From Brevibacillus daliensis (GTDB lineage: Bacteria > Bacillota > Bacilli > Brevibacillales > Brevibacillaceae), in contig NZ_JAJISB010000036.1 of assembly GCF_021245735.1 (NCBI RefSeq), positions 1-64,000 on the forward strand: a DNA stretch of 64,000 bases, written 5' to 3'. The position numbers were made by a program, and so were the translations under genes. The notes under the pieces were generated by a model. The model ran no database searches and was not told the origin of the DNA. It was given only the letters and a program-made list of their open reading frames with translations. Each line of letters opens with the position of its first letter. Positions within the stretch are counted from its first letter, which is position 1. Positions 17,494 through 25,266 of the stretch are shown piece by piece.

Positions 17494-18240
17494 TTACTCT
17501 GGTGCATATTCCGCTTCACTTACACTGGAGGATATAAGTGTTCCTACGTTTTTCCCTTCACAAATCTGCTTCATACTACCTTTTTTGTCGAAGTTAAACA
17601 CATGAATGGGTAGCCCATGATCTCTAGCCAGAATGATGGCTGATTGGTCCATTACCTTTAAATCCTTGCTAAGTATATCGTCGTAAGGCAATGATTGATA
17701 CAATCTGGCATTCTCATCAAATCGGGGATCTCCATTTAGGACACCATCTACTCCATGTTTGGCAGCCAAGATTGCGTCTGCATCAATTTCTAGTGCACGT
17801 TGAACACCTGGGTAATCTGTGGTTACGTAAGGTTGTCCATTTCCACCCGCAAAAATAACAACGTGTCCTTTTTCCAGATGATGAATAGCTCGTAGGCGAA
17901 TATAACTCTCTGCTACGGTATTGATCGGAATGGCCGTCATCACTCTGACTTGTCGATCTGTTCGATTGGTCAGAACTCCACGGAGCATCAAACTGTTAAT
18001 AACGGTCGCCATTGTCCCGATATTATCTGCCTCCACTCTGCCAATTCCCCATTTATCTGCCATGTTGCCCCGAAAAATATTGCCTCCTCCAATTACAATC
18101 GCTACTTCTATGCCTAACTGAAGTAAGGATTCCACTTCATCAGCGATATGTGCCAATCTCCCCGGATCAAATCCAAAATCCTGTTCTCCGGCTACGGCTC
18201 CACCGCTTAATTTGACCAATACTCGTTTGTACCGTATCAT
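17494..18240 (-). CDS. UMP kinase-like protein (amino acid kinase family), stand-alone copy
   Basis: 248 residues of the amino acid kinase fold closest to PyrH: VLVKLSGGAV near the start, IVIGGGNIFRG (about 47-57), the DNIGTMATVINSLMLRGVL helix typical of bacterial UMP kinases, and VDGVLNGDPRFDE in the place of PyrH's VDGVYxxDPK. It should phosphorylate UMP to UDP. Canonical pyrH lies between tsf and frr; neither is here, so this is probably a second copy. The ATG chosen is 9 bases after AGAGGAGG; the longer frame begins 17 codons upstream without a site. Confidence 0.85.
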   Translation of the reverse strand: MIRYKRVLVKLSGGAVAGEQDFGFDPGRLAHIADEVESLLQLGIEVAIVIGGGNIFRGNMADKWGIGRVEADNIGTMATVINSLMLRGVLTNRTDRQVRVMTAIPINTVAESYIRLRAIHHLEKGHVVIFAGGNGQPYVTTDYPGVQRALEIDADAILAAKHGVDGVLNGDPRFDENARLYQSLPYDDILSKDLKVMDQSAIILARDHGLPIHVFNFDKKGSMKQICEGKNVGTLISSSVSEAEYAPE

Positions 18241-18329
18241 ACCTGCTTCCTCCTCTGAATACGACAACGCATTCAATGGAATAGTAACCAAAATTGTAAG
18301 GCCTTGGCAATATTTTTTTCGTAAAACAG

Positions 18330-18363
18330 GAAAAAAGACTTGTTTTTACAACAAGCCTTTTTG
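18330..18363 (-). terminator. Terminator overlapping the stop of the Nudix gene
   Basis: CTTGTT (18339-18344) pairs with AACAAG (18350-18355), extended by A/T pairs past one mismatch, with six Ts on the minus strand. The stop codon lies inside the hairpin. Confidence 0.7.
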
Positions 18364-18837
18364 CATAGCCAGGAACAACGCGTGTGCCATCTCACTGTTT
18401 TTCCACTCACCTGATATCATATGAGCGAGAACTTCCGGTTTTTCATAAAATTCAACCGCTATCTTTTCATCTTGACCTAGATGCTGTTCTTCCTGTTCTG
18501 TTGTCTCTTTTGCAAAAAACAGGTGTGCCACACGGTTAATTAAATTAGAACAAGCGTGGATACTTCCTAAGTGAATGAGCTCCTCACAATCGAGAGCAGC
18601 TTCTTCATTTAGTTCACGACGGGCTGCCAGCTCTGGACTCTCGCCTTTTTCGATTGTTCCACCTGGTAGTTCATAACTATCTCCATCAACCGGCTCACGG
18701 TAATGACGAAGCACGGCTACTTTCCCTTTATGAAGAGCGAGAATTACCGCTGATTCGTACAATTCTTCTTTTACATGGATTGAATTCTCTGTTAGATATA
18801 CCTTAACTTTCTCATGAGAGTACACTAGCTCAGACAT
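18346..18837 (-). CDS. Nudix hydrolase, ADP-ribose-pyrophosphatase-like
   Basis: 163 residues with a complete Nudix box at residues 60-82: G-x5-E (Gly60, Glu66), then Arg74-Glu75-Leu-x-Glu78-Glu79, which coordinates the metal. The preceding YRxPVDxxxxELPGG pattern is typical of NudF-like ADP-ribose pyrophosphatases. It would split a nucleoside diphosphate linked to another group; the exact substrate is not certain. It starts 27 bases after the inositol-phosphatase-like gene with GAGAGGA, so the two form an operon. Confidence 0.88.
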   Translation of the reverse strand: MSELVYSHEKVKVYLTENSIHVKEELYESAVILALHKGKVAVLRHYREPVDGDSYELPGGTIEKGESPELAARRELNEEAALDCEELIHLGSIHACSNLINRVAHLFFAKETTEQEEQHLGQDEKIAVEFYEKPEVLAHMISGEWKNSEMAHALFLAMQKGLL

Positions 18838-18864
18838 ATAAGGTTCCTCTCTTCCCAGAAAATT

Positions 18865-19644
18865 TTAATACTTATTAACCAGAAAGCATAATTCCTTCTG
18901 TAAGGGGCCGCCGCTCACAATCATGGAGACATTACGCTGTGGATCATATGCCTCGTACTGATACGGCTGTTCATACCAATCACTTAGGACTGCTCCCGCT
19001 TCTTTGGCTATTAGAATACCAGCTGCGACGTCCATGATATTGGTTTTGTCCATGACAATGAAATCAATCCAGCCATGAGCCAACAGACAAAAATCTAGTG
19101 CTGGGGAATAATTACGCATGACTCTTTTCGTTTGAAGAGTAAGATCGTATGTTTTCTCCAGCTCCTGTTCTTTTGTTAGGGTATCTCTTCCACGAACGTA
19201 AGAACCCGTAGCTTTATTCATTGCTATTTTCTTGCTTACCGATAATTTTTTTCCGTTAAGATACGCACCCTTCCCTTTTTCCGCCCAGAAAAGCTGCCCG
19301 GTCACAGGATTATAGACTAGACCTAGTAAAAGCTCACCTTGGTGTTCTAATGCCATGGAGATGGAGAAGTAGGGATGCCCAACAAAAAAGTTATTTGTGC
19401 CGTCCAGAGGATCAATGATCCAGACATAATCGTCACCACGAATAACAGTTCCAATTTCTTCAGAATGAATGGAATGCTCAGGATAGTGTCGATGTATTAC
19501 TTCAATAATCCGCTTCTCGCTTTCCTTATCCTCTATCAGCTTCACATCATTATGAGATTCAAGCTCAGGAAACAATTGTTGAGAAAATCGTTGCTTCAGA
19601 TAAGCACCAGCTTCCTCTGCAGCCATTTTTGCAACTTCCAGCAT
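18865..19644 (-). CDS. Inositol monophosphatase family protein
   Basis: 259 residues of the FIG superfamily of Mg2+- and Li+-sensitive phosphatases. Metal ligands are visible: Glu62-Glu63 (HSEEIG), DPLDGTNN (78-85) and the second aspartate in NIMDVAAG. The last motif normally reads WD-x-AAG; here it is MDVAAG, a mild deviation. It may hydrolyse inositol phosphate, 3'-phosphoadenosine phosphate or another sugar phosphate. First gene of a two-gene leftward operon with the Nudix hydrolase; RBS AAAGGAG. A second family member is at 40938. Confidence 0.88.
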   Translation of the reverse strand: MLEVAKMAAEEAGAYLKQRFSQQLFPELESHNDVKLIEDKESEKRIIEVIHRHYPEHSIHSEEIGTVIRGDDYVWIIDPLDGTNNFFVGHPYFSISMALEHQGELLLGLVYNPVTGQLFWAEKGKGAYLNGKKLSVSKKIAMNKATGSYVRGRDTLTKEQELEKTYDLTLQTKRVMRNYSPALDFCLLAHGWIDFIVMDKTNIMDVAAGILIAKEAGAVLSDWYEQPYQYEAYDPQRNVSMIVSGGPLQKELCFLVNKY

Positions 19645-19758
19645 AGTGAGTAGCTCCTTTACCTCTTTCAGTCACTTTTTACTTTTGATAGCATATCACA
19701 TTTTACCCGTTACTGAGATAGTGCCATGTGAAGCTGCACTTTTAGAAGTGTAATCCTA

Positions 19759-19985
19759 CCATTGTGGAGAAAACCAGCTTCTCTTTTCACTCTTCGCTAA
19801 AGGTCTTCGCCCCGCAAGGGGTTGGACTGTCCGCTCCGCACTATTCATTGGGGAAGCTCAAAACGAAGTATTCACTGTAAGACTTGCTGGGTCTCGCTTC
19901 TTAATTCCCAATGAATAATGCTACGCTGGGACGGGCTTCGCCAAGACGCTCTGTGTGAAAAGAGAAGCTGGTTTTTCATGCTTTG
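19759..19985 (+). repeat. Repeat A, solo copy (206 bp core 19770-19975)
   Basis: Terminal inverted repeats AAAACCAGCTTCTCTTTTCA and its exact inverse (20 bp) at 19770 and 19956. The inside also pairs: CATTATTCATTGGG near 19841 with CCCAATGAATAATG near 19908. It is flanked by the same context as other copies (CCATTGTGGAG; TCATGC). No B element follows at this locus. It lies 64 bp past the terminator of the leftward EamA gene. Confidence 0.9.
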
Positions 19986-20038
19986 GCTTTTTTATTGTTT
20001 TTAAAACTTCTTCTGCTCCCACACTACAGCAGGAATAT

Positions 20039-20086
20039 AGAAAAAAGCGGTACGCCCTTTTGAGAATACAAAAAGACGCACCGCTT
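20039..20086 (-). terminator. Terminator of the EamA transporter gene at 20108
   Basis: AAGCGGT/ACCGCTT stem with an imperfect inner part, followed on the minus strand by TTTTTTCT. Confidence 0.7.
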
Positions 20087-20107
20087 ACTGCTGTACTTTA
20101 TAGATAA

Positions 20108-21058
20108 TTAAAGCTTTACTTCTTGCATTGGAAGCTCTGAATGCTCTGGAATTGGTATAAAACCTTTTTTCGGCCGAGAAGACCAGTACACACCGATCAA
20201 CACGAACATTCCACCAATCAGCTGTGCCGTCATAACTTGTTCTCCTAAGAAAAGCACTGCAAAAATAGTAGCAAACACTGGGACCAGATTCATAAATGGA
20301 GATGCTTTGGTAGGTCCTAGAAGATGTACACTTTTAGACCAGCAGAAAAACGAAATGACCGACGGGAATATTGCTAGATACATAACAGACCAAAGATTGC
20401 TCCATTCCCAAAGAGTAACGGACCTTACGGAAACTTCCACCAACATCATCGGGAAGGATGTCAGTACACCAGCACCTACAATCAGACCAAATCCAATTAA
20501 TCCCGGCAAACGGTCCGATGTTTTACGAAGCATCACCGAGTAAATCGCCATCAGAAGATTGGAGCAAAGCATTACAATGTCACCGCTATTTAATTTCATA
20601 TCTGCTAACGAACTTATCTGTCCCTTGCTGACAATCCAAAAGACCCCCAACAGCGAGATGACAATCCCAATTAACTGATTGCTGTTCATCCGTTCATGTA
20701 ACATAAAATAAGCAACGACGCCAATGAAAATGGGAGTAAGCGAAGATAATAGCGAAGCGTTTACCGTACTTGTATGCTCCATCCCCCAATAAACCAGCCC
20801 AGTAAATAGCCCAATCCCTAAAAAACCCATCAATAAGATCTCTTTCCACAAGGCTAGGTAGGTTTTATAGTTTTCACGAAGTGGTTTCCATATAAAAGGT
20901 AATAAGATCAAAAAGGCAAAACCCCAGCGCATAAATGTCAGGGTGAAGGGCGGCAAATTATGTAGCATGTTTTTGCCAACCAAAAAATTACTACCCCACA
21001 ACAGGGTAGCCAATAACGGAATTCCATACACATAAGGTGTTTTTTCTATTGCTTTCAT
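20108..21058 (-). CDS. EamA/DMT-superfamily transporter
   Basis: 316 residues with ten predicted membrane helices in two EamA repeats. Signatures include LLWGSNFLVGKNML in helix 1, TFMRWGFAFLILLPF in helix 2 and PVFATIFAVLFLGEQV in the second repeat. Members export amino acids, nucleosides or other metabolites; substrate unknown. Strong ribosome site GGGAGGGG before ATG. The gene diverges from ilvD across 447 bp. Confidence 0.85.
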   Translation of the reverse strand: MKAIEKTPYVYGIPLLATLLWGSNFLVGKNMLHNLPPFTLTFMRWGFAFLILLPFIWKPLRENYKTYLALWKEILLMGFLGIGLFTGLVYWGMEHTSTVNASLLSSLTPIFIGVVAYFMLHERMNSNQLIGIVISLLGVFWIVSKGQISSLADMKLNSGDIVMLCSNLLMAIYSVMLRKTSDRLPGLIGFGLIVGAGVLTSFPMMLVEVSVRSVTLWEWSNLWSVMYLAIFPSVISFFCWSKSVHLLGPTKASPFMNLVPVFATIFAVLFLGEQVMTAQLIGGMFVLIGVYWSSRPKKGFIPIPEHSELPMQEVKL

Positions 21059-21505
21059 TTATGACTCCCCTCCCTTATTAATTACAATACGGAGTACATT
21101 GTAACACCCGGTTCATTATAATCAGGCATGACTGAATTATTTTTCAATTCCGTGTATATTCATTGCTTTTCTACATCAAAGCGTCTATGCATTCCGTTAT
21201 TACTGGGTTTAACTAATAAAGCTATTGTATTTTTATACATAAATTATCATATTTATTCTTTTTGTTGCTAATTGTTTTTGTTCATTTCTTTTCATTTTTT
21301 CACCTTATTTATTCTTCATTTCTCTACCTTTTTACTCTAGTTTTCATTATTATTTGCAAAGCGAACGAATGTTCAGATCATTTCGCTTGTTTCAATCTTC
21401 TAGATAATGCTACAATATAAAAATATTGATGAATACTAGGCTTACTCGCCTTTTTACCAGAATCGGTATACACCTAAAGAATAGAGTATTGGAGGAGAGA
21501 GAAAC
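21059..21505. promoter_or_regulatory. Divergent control region of EamA gene and ilvD
   Basis: 447 AT-rich bases with no gene. A likely ilvD promoter is TTGTTT (21387-21392), 18-base spacer, TACAAT (21411-21416). Just upstream, CGAACGAATGTTCA (21362-21375) matches the Bacillus LexA/DinR box (CGAACRNRYGTTYC) at 13 of 14 positions. No T-box or leader-peptide attenuator is visible upstream of ilvD. Confidence 0.45.
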
Positions 21506-23182
21506 ATGAACAAAAGAAGAAGTGACATGATCAAAAAAGGTTTTGACCGTGCTCCCCATCGTAGCTTGCTGCGTGCTGCTGGAGTAAAAGAAGAGGATTT
21601 TGACAAACCGTTCATTGCGATCTGTAATAGTTATATAGATATTATCCCGGGACACGTGCATTTGCAGGAGTTCGGGAAGATTGTAAAGGAAGCTGTCCGT
21701 GAAGCTGGCGGTGTTCCATTCGAGTTCAATACAATCGGTGTTGACGATGGAATTGCGATGGGACACATCGGCATGCGCTATTCTCTACCAAGCCGTGAAA
21801 TAATCGCTGACAGCTTGGAAACCGTAGTAGCTGCCCACTGGTTCGATGGTATGATCTGTATTCCTAACTGTGACAAAATCACTCCTGGTATGATCATGGG
21901 TGCGCTTCGTGTGAATATCCCTACTGTTTTTGTTACGGGTGGCCCGATGAAAGCGGGTAAAACAAGTGATGGCCGCTCCATTTCCCTCTCGTCTGTATTT
22001 GAAGGCGTAGGAGCTCATCAAGCTGGACTCATCAATGATTCCCAGCTACAAGAGCTTGAACAGTATGGTTGTCCTACATGCGGTTCCTGTTCCGGTATGT
22101 TTACAGCTAACTCAATGAACTGTCTGGCAGAAGCACTTGGTATTGCTATGCCTGGTAACGGTACAATCCTGGCTACTGCGCCTGAACGTATTGATTTGGT
22201 TAGAAAAAGTGCTTCTACGCTAATGAACCTGATTGATCGTAACATCAACATCCGAGATATCGTTACACTGGAAGCATTAGATGATGCTTTTGCATTGGAT
22301 ATGGCGATGGGTGGATCAACCAATACTGTACTCCATACACTTGCACTGGCTCATGAAGCAGGTTTTGAGTATCCAATTGAACGTATTAATCAAGTGGCAG
22401 AGCGAACTCCACATTTGTGTAAGCTAGCTCCTGCTTCTGATTACCATATTGAAGATTGCCACAATGCGGGTGGCGTTTCCTCTATCCTTAAAGAATTAAT
22501 GAAACGAGAAGGCATCTTGCACCCTGATCGCATCACAGTTACGGGTAAAACATTGCGTGAAAATGTAGCAGAATCCGAAATCACTGGTGAACAAGTAATT
22601 CGCAGTCTGGATAACCCATATAGTGAACGTGGAGGACTTGCTGTTCTATTTGGTAACCTTGCACCTGAAGGCTCTATTATCAAAACGGGTGCGGTAGACA
22701 GCTCCATTAAAAAGCACGAAGGTCCTGCTATCTGCTTTGAATCCCAAGAGGAAGCTCTTGAGGGAATTGCAACCGGCAAGGTGAAGGAAGGTCACGTAGT
22801 TGTCATTCGCTACGAAGGACCAAAAGGTGGTCCTGGTATGCCAGAAATGCTAGCTCCTACTTCACAGATCGTCGGTATGGGACTTGGAACTAAGGTAGCA
22901 TTGATTACAGACGGACGCTTCTCTGGAGCTTCTCGTGGTATCAGTATTGGGCACGTTTCTCCAGAAGCTGCAGAAGCAGGTCCAATTGCCTTTATCGAGG
23001 ATGGCGACATCATCACGGTAGACATGGAAGGAAGATCCATTCACCTGCATGTATCTGATGAAGAAATGGTTAAACGACGCGAAGGCTGGAAAGGTTTTGA
23101 GCCTAAGGTTAAAACAGGCTACCTTGCTCGCTACTCCAAGATGGTAACCAACGCTAGCATGGGTGGTATTTTAAAAATCTAG
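21506..23182 (+). CDS. ilvD: Dihydroxy-acid dehydratase IlvD
   Basis: 558 residues, the usual length. It converts 2,3-dihydroxy-3-methylbutanoate (and the methylpentanoate homologue) to the 2-oxo acids of valine and isoleucine synthesis. Iron-sulfur cysteines lie at Cys122 (PNCDK, with metal-site Lys123) and Cys195 (TCGSCSGMF), plus Cys40 (AICNSY); the [11 protein letters not shown]-type C-terminal motif is present as [23 protein letters not shown] before ATG. The other ilv-leu genes are not adjacent, so ilvD is outside that operon here. A strong terminator follows. Confidence 0.96.
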   Translation: MNKRRSDMIKKGFDRAPHRSLLRAAGVKEEDFDKPFIAICNSYIDIIPGHVHLQEFGKIVKEAVREAGGVPFEFNTIGVDDGIAMGHIGMRYSLPSREIIADSLETVVAAHWFDGMICIPNCDKITPGMIMGALRVNIPTVFVTGGPMKAGKTSDGRSISLSSVFEGVGAHQAGLINDSQLQELEQYGCPTCGSCSGMFTANSMNCLAEALGIAMPGNGTILATAPERIDLVRKSASTLMNLIDRNINIRDIVTLEALDDAFALDMAMGGSTNTVLHTLALAHEAGFEYPIERINQVAERTPHLCKLAPASDYHIEDCHNAGGVSSILKELMKREGILHPDRITVTGKTLRENVAESEITGEQVIRSLDNPYSERGGLAVLFGNLAPEGSIIKTGAVDSSIKKHEGPAICFESQEEALEGIATGKVKEGHVVVIRYEGPKGGPGMPEMLAPTSQIVGMGLGTKVALITDGRFSGASRGISIGHVSPEAAEAGPIAFIEDGDIITVDMEGRSIHLHVSDEEMVKRREGWKGFEPKVKTGYLARYSKMVTNASMGGILKI

Positions 23183-23197
23183 TGTTTCATACAAAAG

Positions 23198-23236
23198 AAG
23201 GCGAGAGGATAATGATTCCTCTCGCCTTTTCATTTT
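23198..23236 (+). terminator. Terminator of ilvD
   Basis: Perfect 12-bp stem AAGGCGAGAGGA (23198-23209) with TCCTCTCGCCTT (23217-23228), then TTCATTTTTT. Confidence 0.9.
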
Positions 23237-23237
23237 T

Positions 23238-23276
23238 TATTGTTCACTGTTCATTTTTCATTGTTCATTGCCCCTC
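23238..23276 (+). repeat. Short tandem repeat of TTGTTCA-type units
   Basis: Several imperfect copies of (T)TTGTTCAYTG / TTCATTTTTCATTGTTCATTG in a row between the ilvD terminator and trmB. No function is apparent. Confidence 0.5.
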
Positions 23277-23391
23277 CAATCCTGCTCCCAGTAAAAATTG
23301 CTTGAATCCTTTTGCCAAGCATAATAAAGTAGAAGAGTTGAGCAAGAACAGCTTAGTAAGCAGCAAAAGATCGCAAGGAGGTTCATCATTC

Positions 23392-24054
23392 ATGCGTTTA
23401 CGCAATATTCCTGGTGCAGAGGACATGCTGCGCGAGTACCCTACCTACGTTTATCAGCCTCTTGAACATAAAGGAAAATGGAGAAATCTATTCGGTAACC
23501 AGAATCCAATTCATGTGGAGATTGGTAGCGGAAAAGGCCGTTTTATCAATACATTGGCTGCAAGACACCCAGAGATTAACTACATCGCAATCGAGTTAAA
23601 AGACGAGGTTCTTCTCCGTACAGCACAACGTACAGAGTATAAAGAGATCCCCAATCTGAAGCTGGTTCAATTTGATGCATCCAAGATTACTGAACTATTT
23701 GAGCAGAATGAATTGGACCGCATCTATCTTAATTTCAGTGATCCATGGCCGAAGACACGTCATGCAAAACGCCGCTTAACTCATTACACTTTTCTGAATA
23801 GTTATCGAGAAGTGCTTAAACCAACTGGAGAGATTCATCTTAAAACGGATAATGAATCCCTATTTGAATACTCTCTCAATCAATTTGCTAATGAACATTT
23901 CCAATTACGTAATATTACCTTCAATTTGCATCAATCCAAGCAAGCTGAGAACAATGTTATGACTGAGTATGAGGAAAAATTTTCGAATCGTGGTCAACAA
24001 ATTTTCCGAACAGAGGCGGGTTGCAGCTTTAATCCAGTTGAATCTGCCAACTAG
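23392..24054 (+). CDS. trmB: tRNA (guanine-46-N7)-methyltransferase TrmB
   Basis: 220 residues of the TrmB/YggH Rossmann methyltransferase family. Visible are the SAM loop (EIGSGKGRFI), the acidic strand YIAIELKDEV, the tRNA/active-site motif NFSDPWPKTRHAKRRLT and the C-terminal HLKTDNESLFEYS. It adds the 7-methyl group to G46 of tRNA using S-adenosylmethionine. The ATG is 10 bases after AAGGAGG (23375-23381); the open frame extends 70 codons further upstream without homology. Confidence 0.94.
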   Translation: MRLRNIPGAEDMLREYPTYVYQPLEHKGKWRNLFGNQNPIHVEIGSGKGRFINTLAARHPEINYIAIELKDEVLLRTAQRTEYKEIPNLKLVQFDASKITELFEQNELDRIYLNFSDPWPKTRHAKRRLTHYTFLNSYREVLKPTGEIHLKTDNESLFEYSLNQFANEHFQLRNITFNLHQSKQAENNVMTEYEEKFSNRGQQIFRTEAGCSFNPVESAN

Positions 24055-24085
24055 TTATTACTCATTGTTGTGCAAAAAAAATGTG

Positions 24086-24133
24086 AAGCCTGTATCGAAA
24101 GATTATCTTGTAATCGTGGATACAGGCTTTTTT
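24086..24133 (+). terminator. Terminator of trmB
   Basis: Perfect 11-bp stem AAGCCTGTATC (24086-24096) with GATACAGGCTT (24119-24129), followed by a T-run. Confidence 0.88.
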
Positions 24134-24184
24134 CTTTTACTCTCTGTTATTTGATTACGGATGGACACTCCTACTGTAGGCGAG

Positions 24185-24370
24185 ACAACCAGCTTCTCTT
24201 CACATTTCGCTAAAAGTCTTCGTCTCCAGGGTATTACACTGTCCACTTCGCACAATTCACTCTAGGAAGCTCAGGGCAATGTATTAGAGTTCGATTCTCT
24301 CTCCCGATAAATAATGCTCCGCTGGGTCGGGCTTCGCCCAGACCCTCTGTGTGAAAAGAGAGCTGGTTTT
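24185..24370 (+). repeat. Repeat A, degraded copy
   Basis: Recognisable A element (right end GTGAAAAGAGAGCTGGTTTT; inner CTCCCGATAAATAATGCTCC; GGGTCGGGCTTCGCC) with a damaged left end and a shorter body, 186 bp. A full B element follows 49 bp on. Confidence 0.8.
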
Positions 24371-24419
24371 TCATGTTTTTGGTTTTGGGGTTGCTTGTGC
24401 TTTTCCACTAAAGCCCTTT

Positions 24420-24626
24420 GCAGAAGAAGCACATTTATTGTCAAAAACATTTAAGGTCCGACTAAGCTACTGGGCAAAGAGTGTGGAATCAAAAGTGCAA
24501 CCTATGAGATACTACGTAGCATTTTCACCCTTTTGCACTTTCCACATTCTTTACCCAGTAGCGGACAGTCCCAGCATCCTTGCTGGACCTTAACGAGTGT
24601 GCAGACAAAAAATGTGCTTCTTCTGC
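24420..24626 (+). repeat. Repeat B, copy 2 (207 bp)
   Basis: Same length as copy 1, with the terminal inverted repeats at 24420-24442 (one or two changes) and 24604-24626. The internal arms GGCAAAGAGTGTGGAATCAA and its near inverse around 24534 pair with compensating differences. It lies 29 bp before the terminator of the leftward gene at 24719. Confidence 0.9.
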
Positions 24627-24654
24627 AAGCCCACTACAGTAGTGGTTATAAGAA

Positions 24655-24711
24655 AACAAAAAAAGGGATGACTGCGACGCTCTTTATTCGAGAACGTTGC
24701 AACCATCCCTT
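24655..24711 (-). terminator. Terminator of the 24719-25054 gene
   Basis: AAGGGATG (24663-24670) with CATCCCTT (24704-24711), plus inner pairing TGCGACG/CGTTGCA, then a T-run on the minus strand. Confidence 0.75.
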
Positions 24712-24718
24712 ATTCATT

Positions 24719-25054
24719 TTATTCTTCCAGTTGTGGTACTTCTTTTTCTTCTGGGTGCCATTGATCCAGCACTTTTCCTTGTAATACACGACCTTCAATA
24801 AAGGTAATCTGGTTCACAGAAAAACCTTCTTTCCATTCCAGTTGCAATTCTTCAGCCAGCTTTACCACAGTGAGCAACTCTGACCATGCAACATAGCGTT
24901 TATACCAGAAAAATTGCGGTTGCTCGTTCATATATGGATAAAGGTTATCAAACTCGGTATGCTTACAGTCCAGCGCTCTTTCAAAATGAACTTTGGCTTT
25001 TTCCAATTTTTCCTGAAAGAAAGTTTGTAAATCCTGTTTCTCTACTGCAGACAT
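24719..25054 (-). CDS. Hypothetical protein, 111 aa
   Basis: No family recognised. Acidic, soluble, probably mostly helical at the N-terminus (QDLQTFFQEKLEKAKVHFERALDCKH), with a tryptophan-rich middle (QFFWYKRYVAWSELLTVVKL). No signal peptide or membrane helix. A poly-G ribosome site (GGGGGG) precedes the ATG, and the gene has its own terminator, so it is likely real. It lies downstream of the penicillin-binding protein gene in the same direction, about 210 bp away. Confidence 0.7.
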   Translation of the reverse strand: MSAVEKQDLQTFFQEKLEKAKVHFERALDCKHTEFDNLYPYMNEQPQFFWYKRYVAWSELLTVVKLAEELQLEWKEGFSVNQITFIEGRVLQGKVLDQWHPEEKEVPQLEE

Positions 25055-25222
25055 GTTGATTCCCCCCCATTTAACATTTCAAGCTTTTTTCATAACCATC
25101 GTTGGTTATTAAATTGTTACTATTAGTGTACCACTTCCGACTCATTGTGGAAATACTCTGAGGTTACGGAAAATTGACCTTCAACACTTTTGCTTACTCT
25201 TCTCCAGACACCTTAATGGAGA

Positions 25223-25256
25223 GGAAAACACCCACCTATTCCAGTGAGTGTTTTCC
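25223..25256 (-). terminator. Terminator of the penicillin-binding protein gene
   Basis: GGAAAACACCCAC (25223-25235) with GTGAGTGTTTTCC (25244-25256); the T content after the stem on the minus strand is poor, so efficiency is uncertain. Confidence 0.55.
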
Positions 25257-25266
25257 CTTAAGCGAT

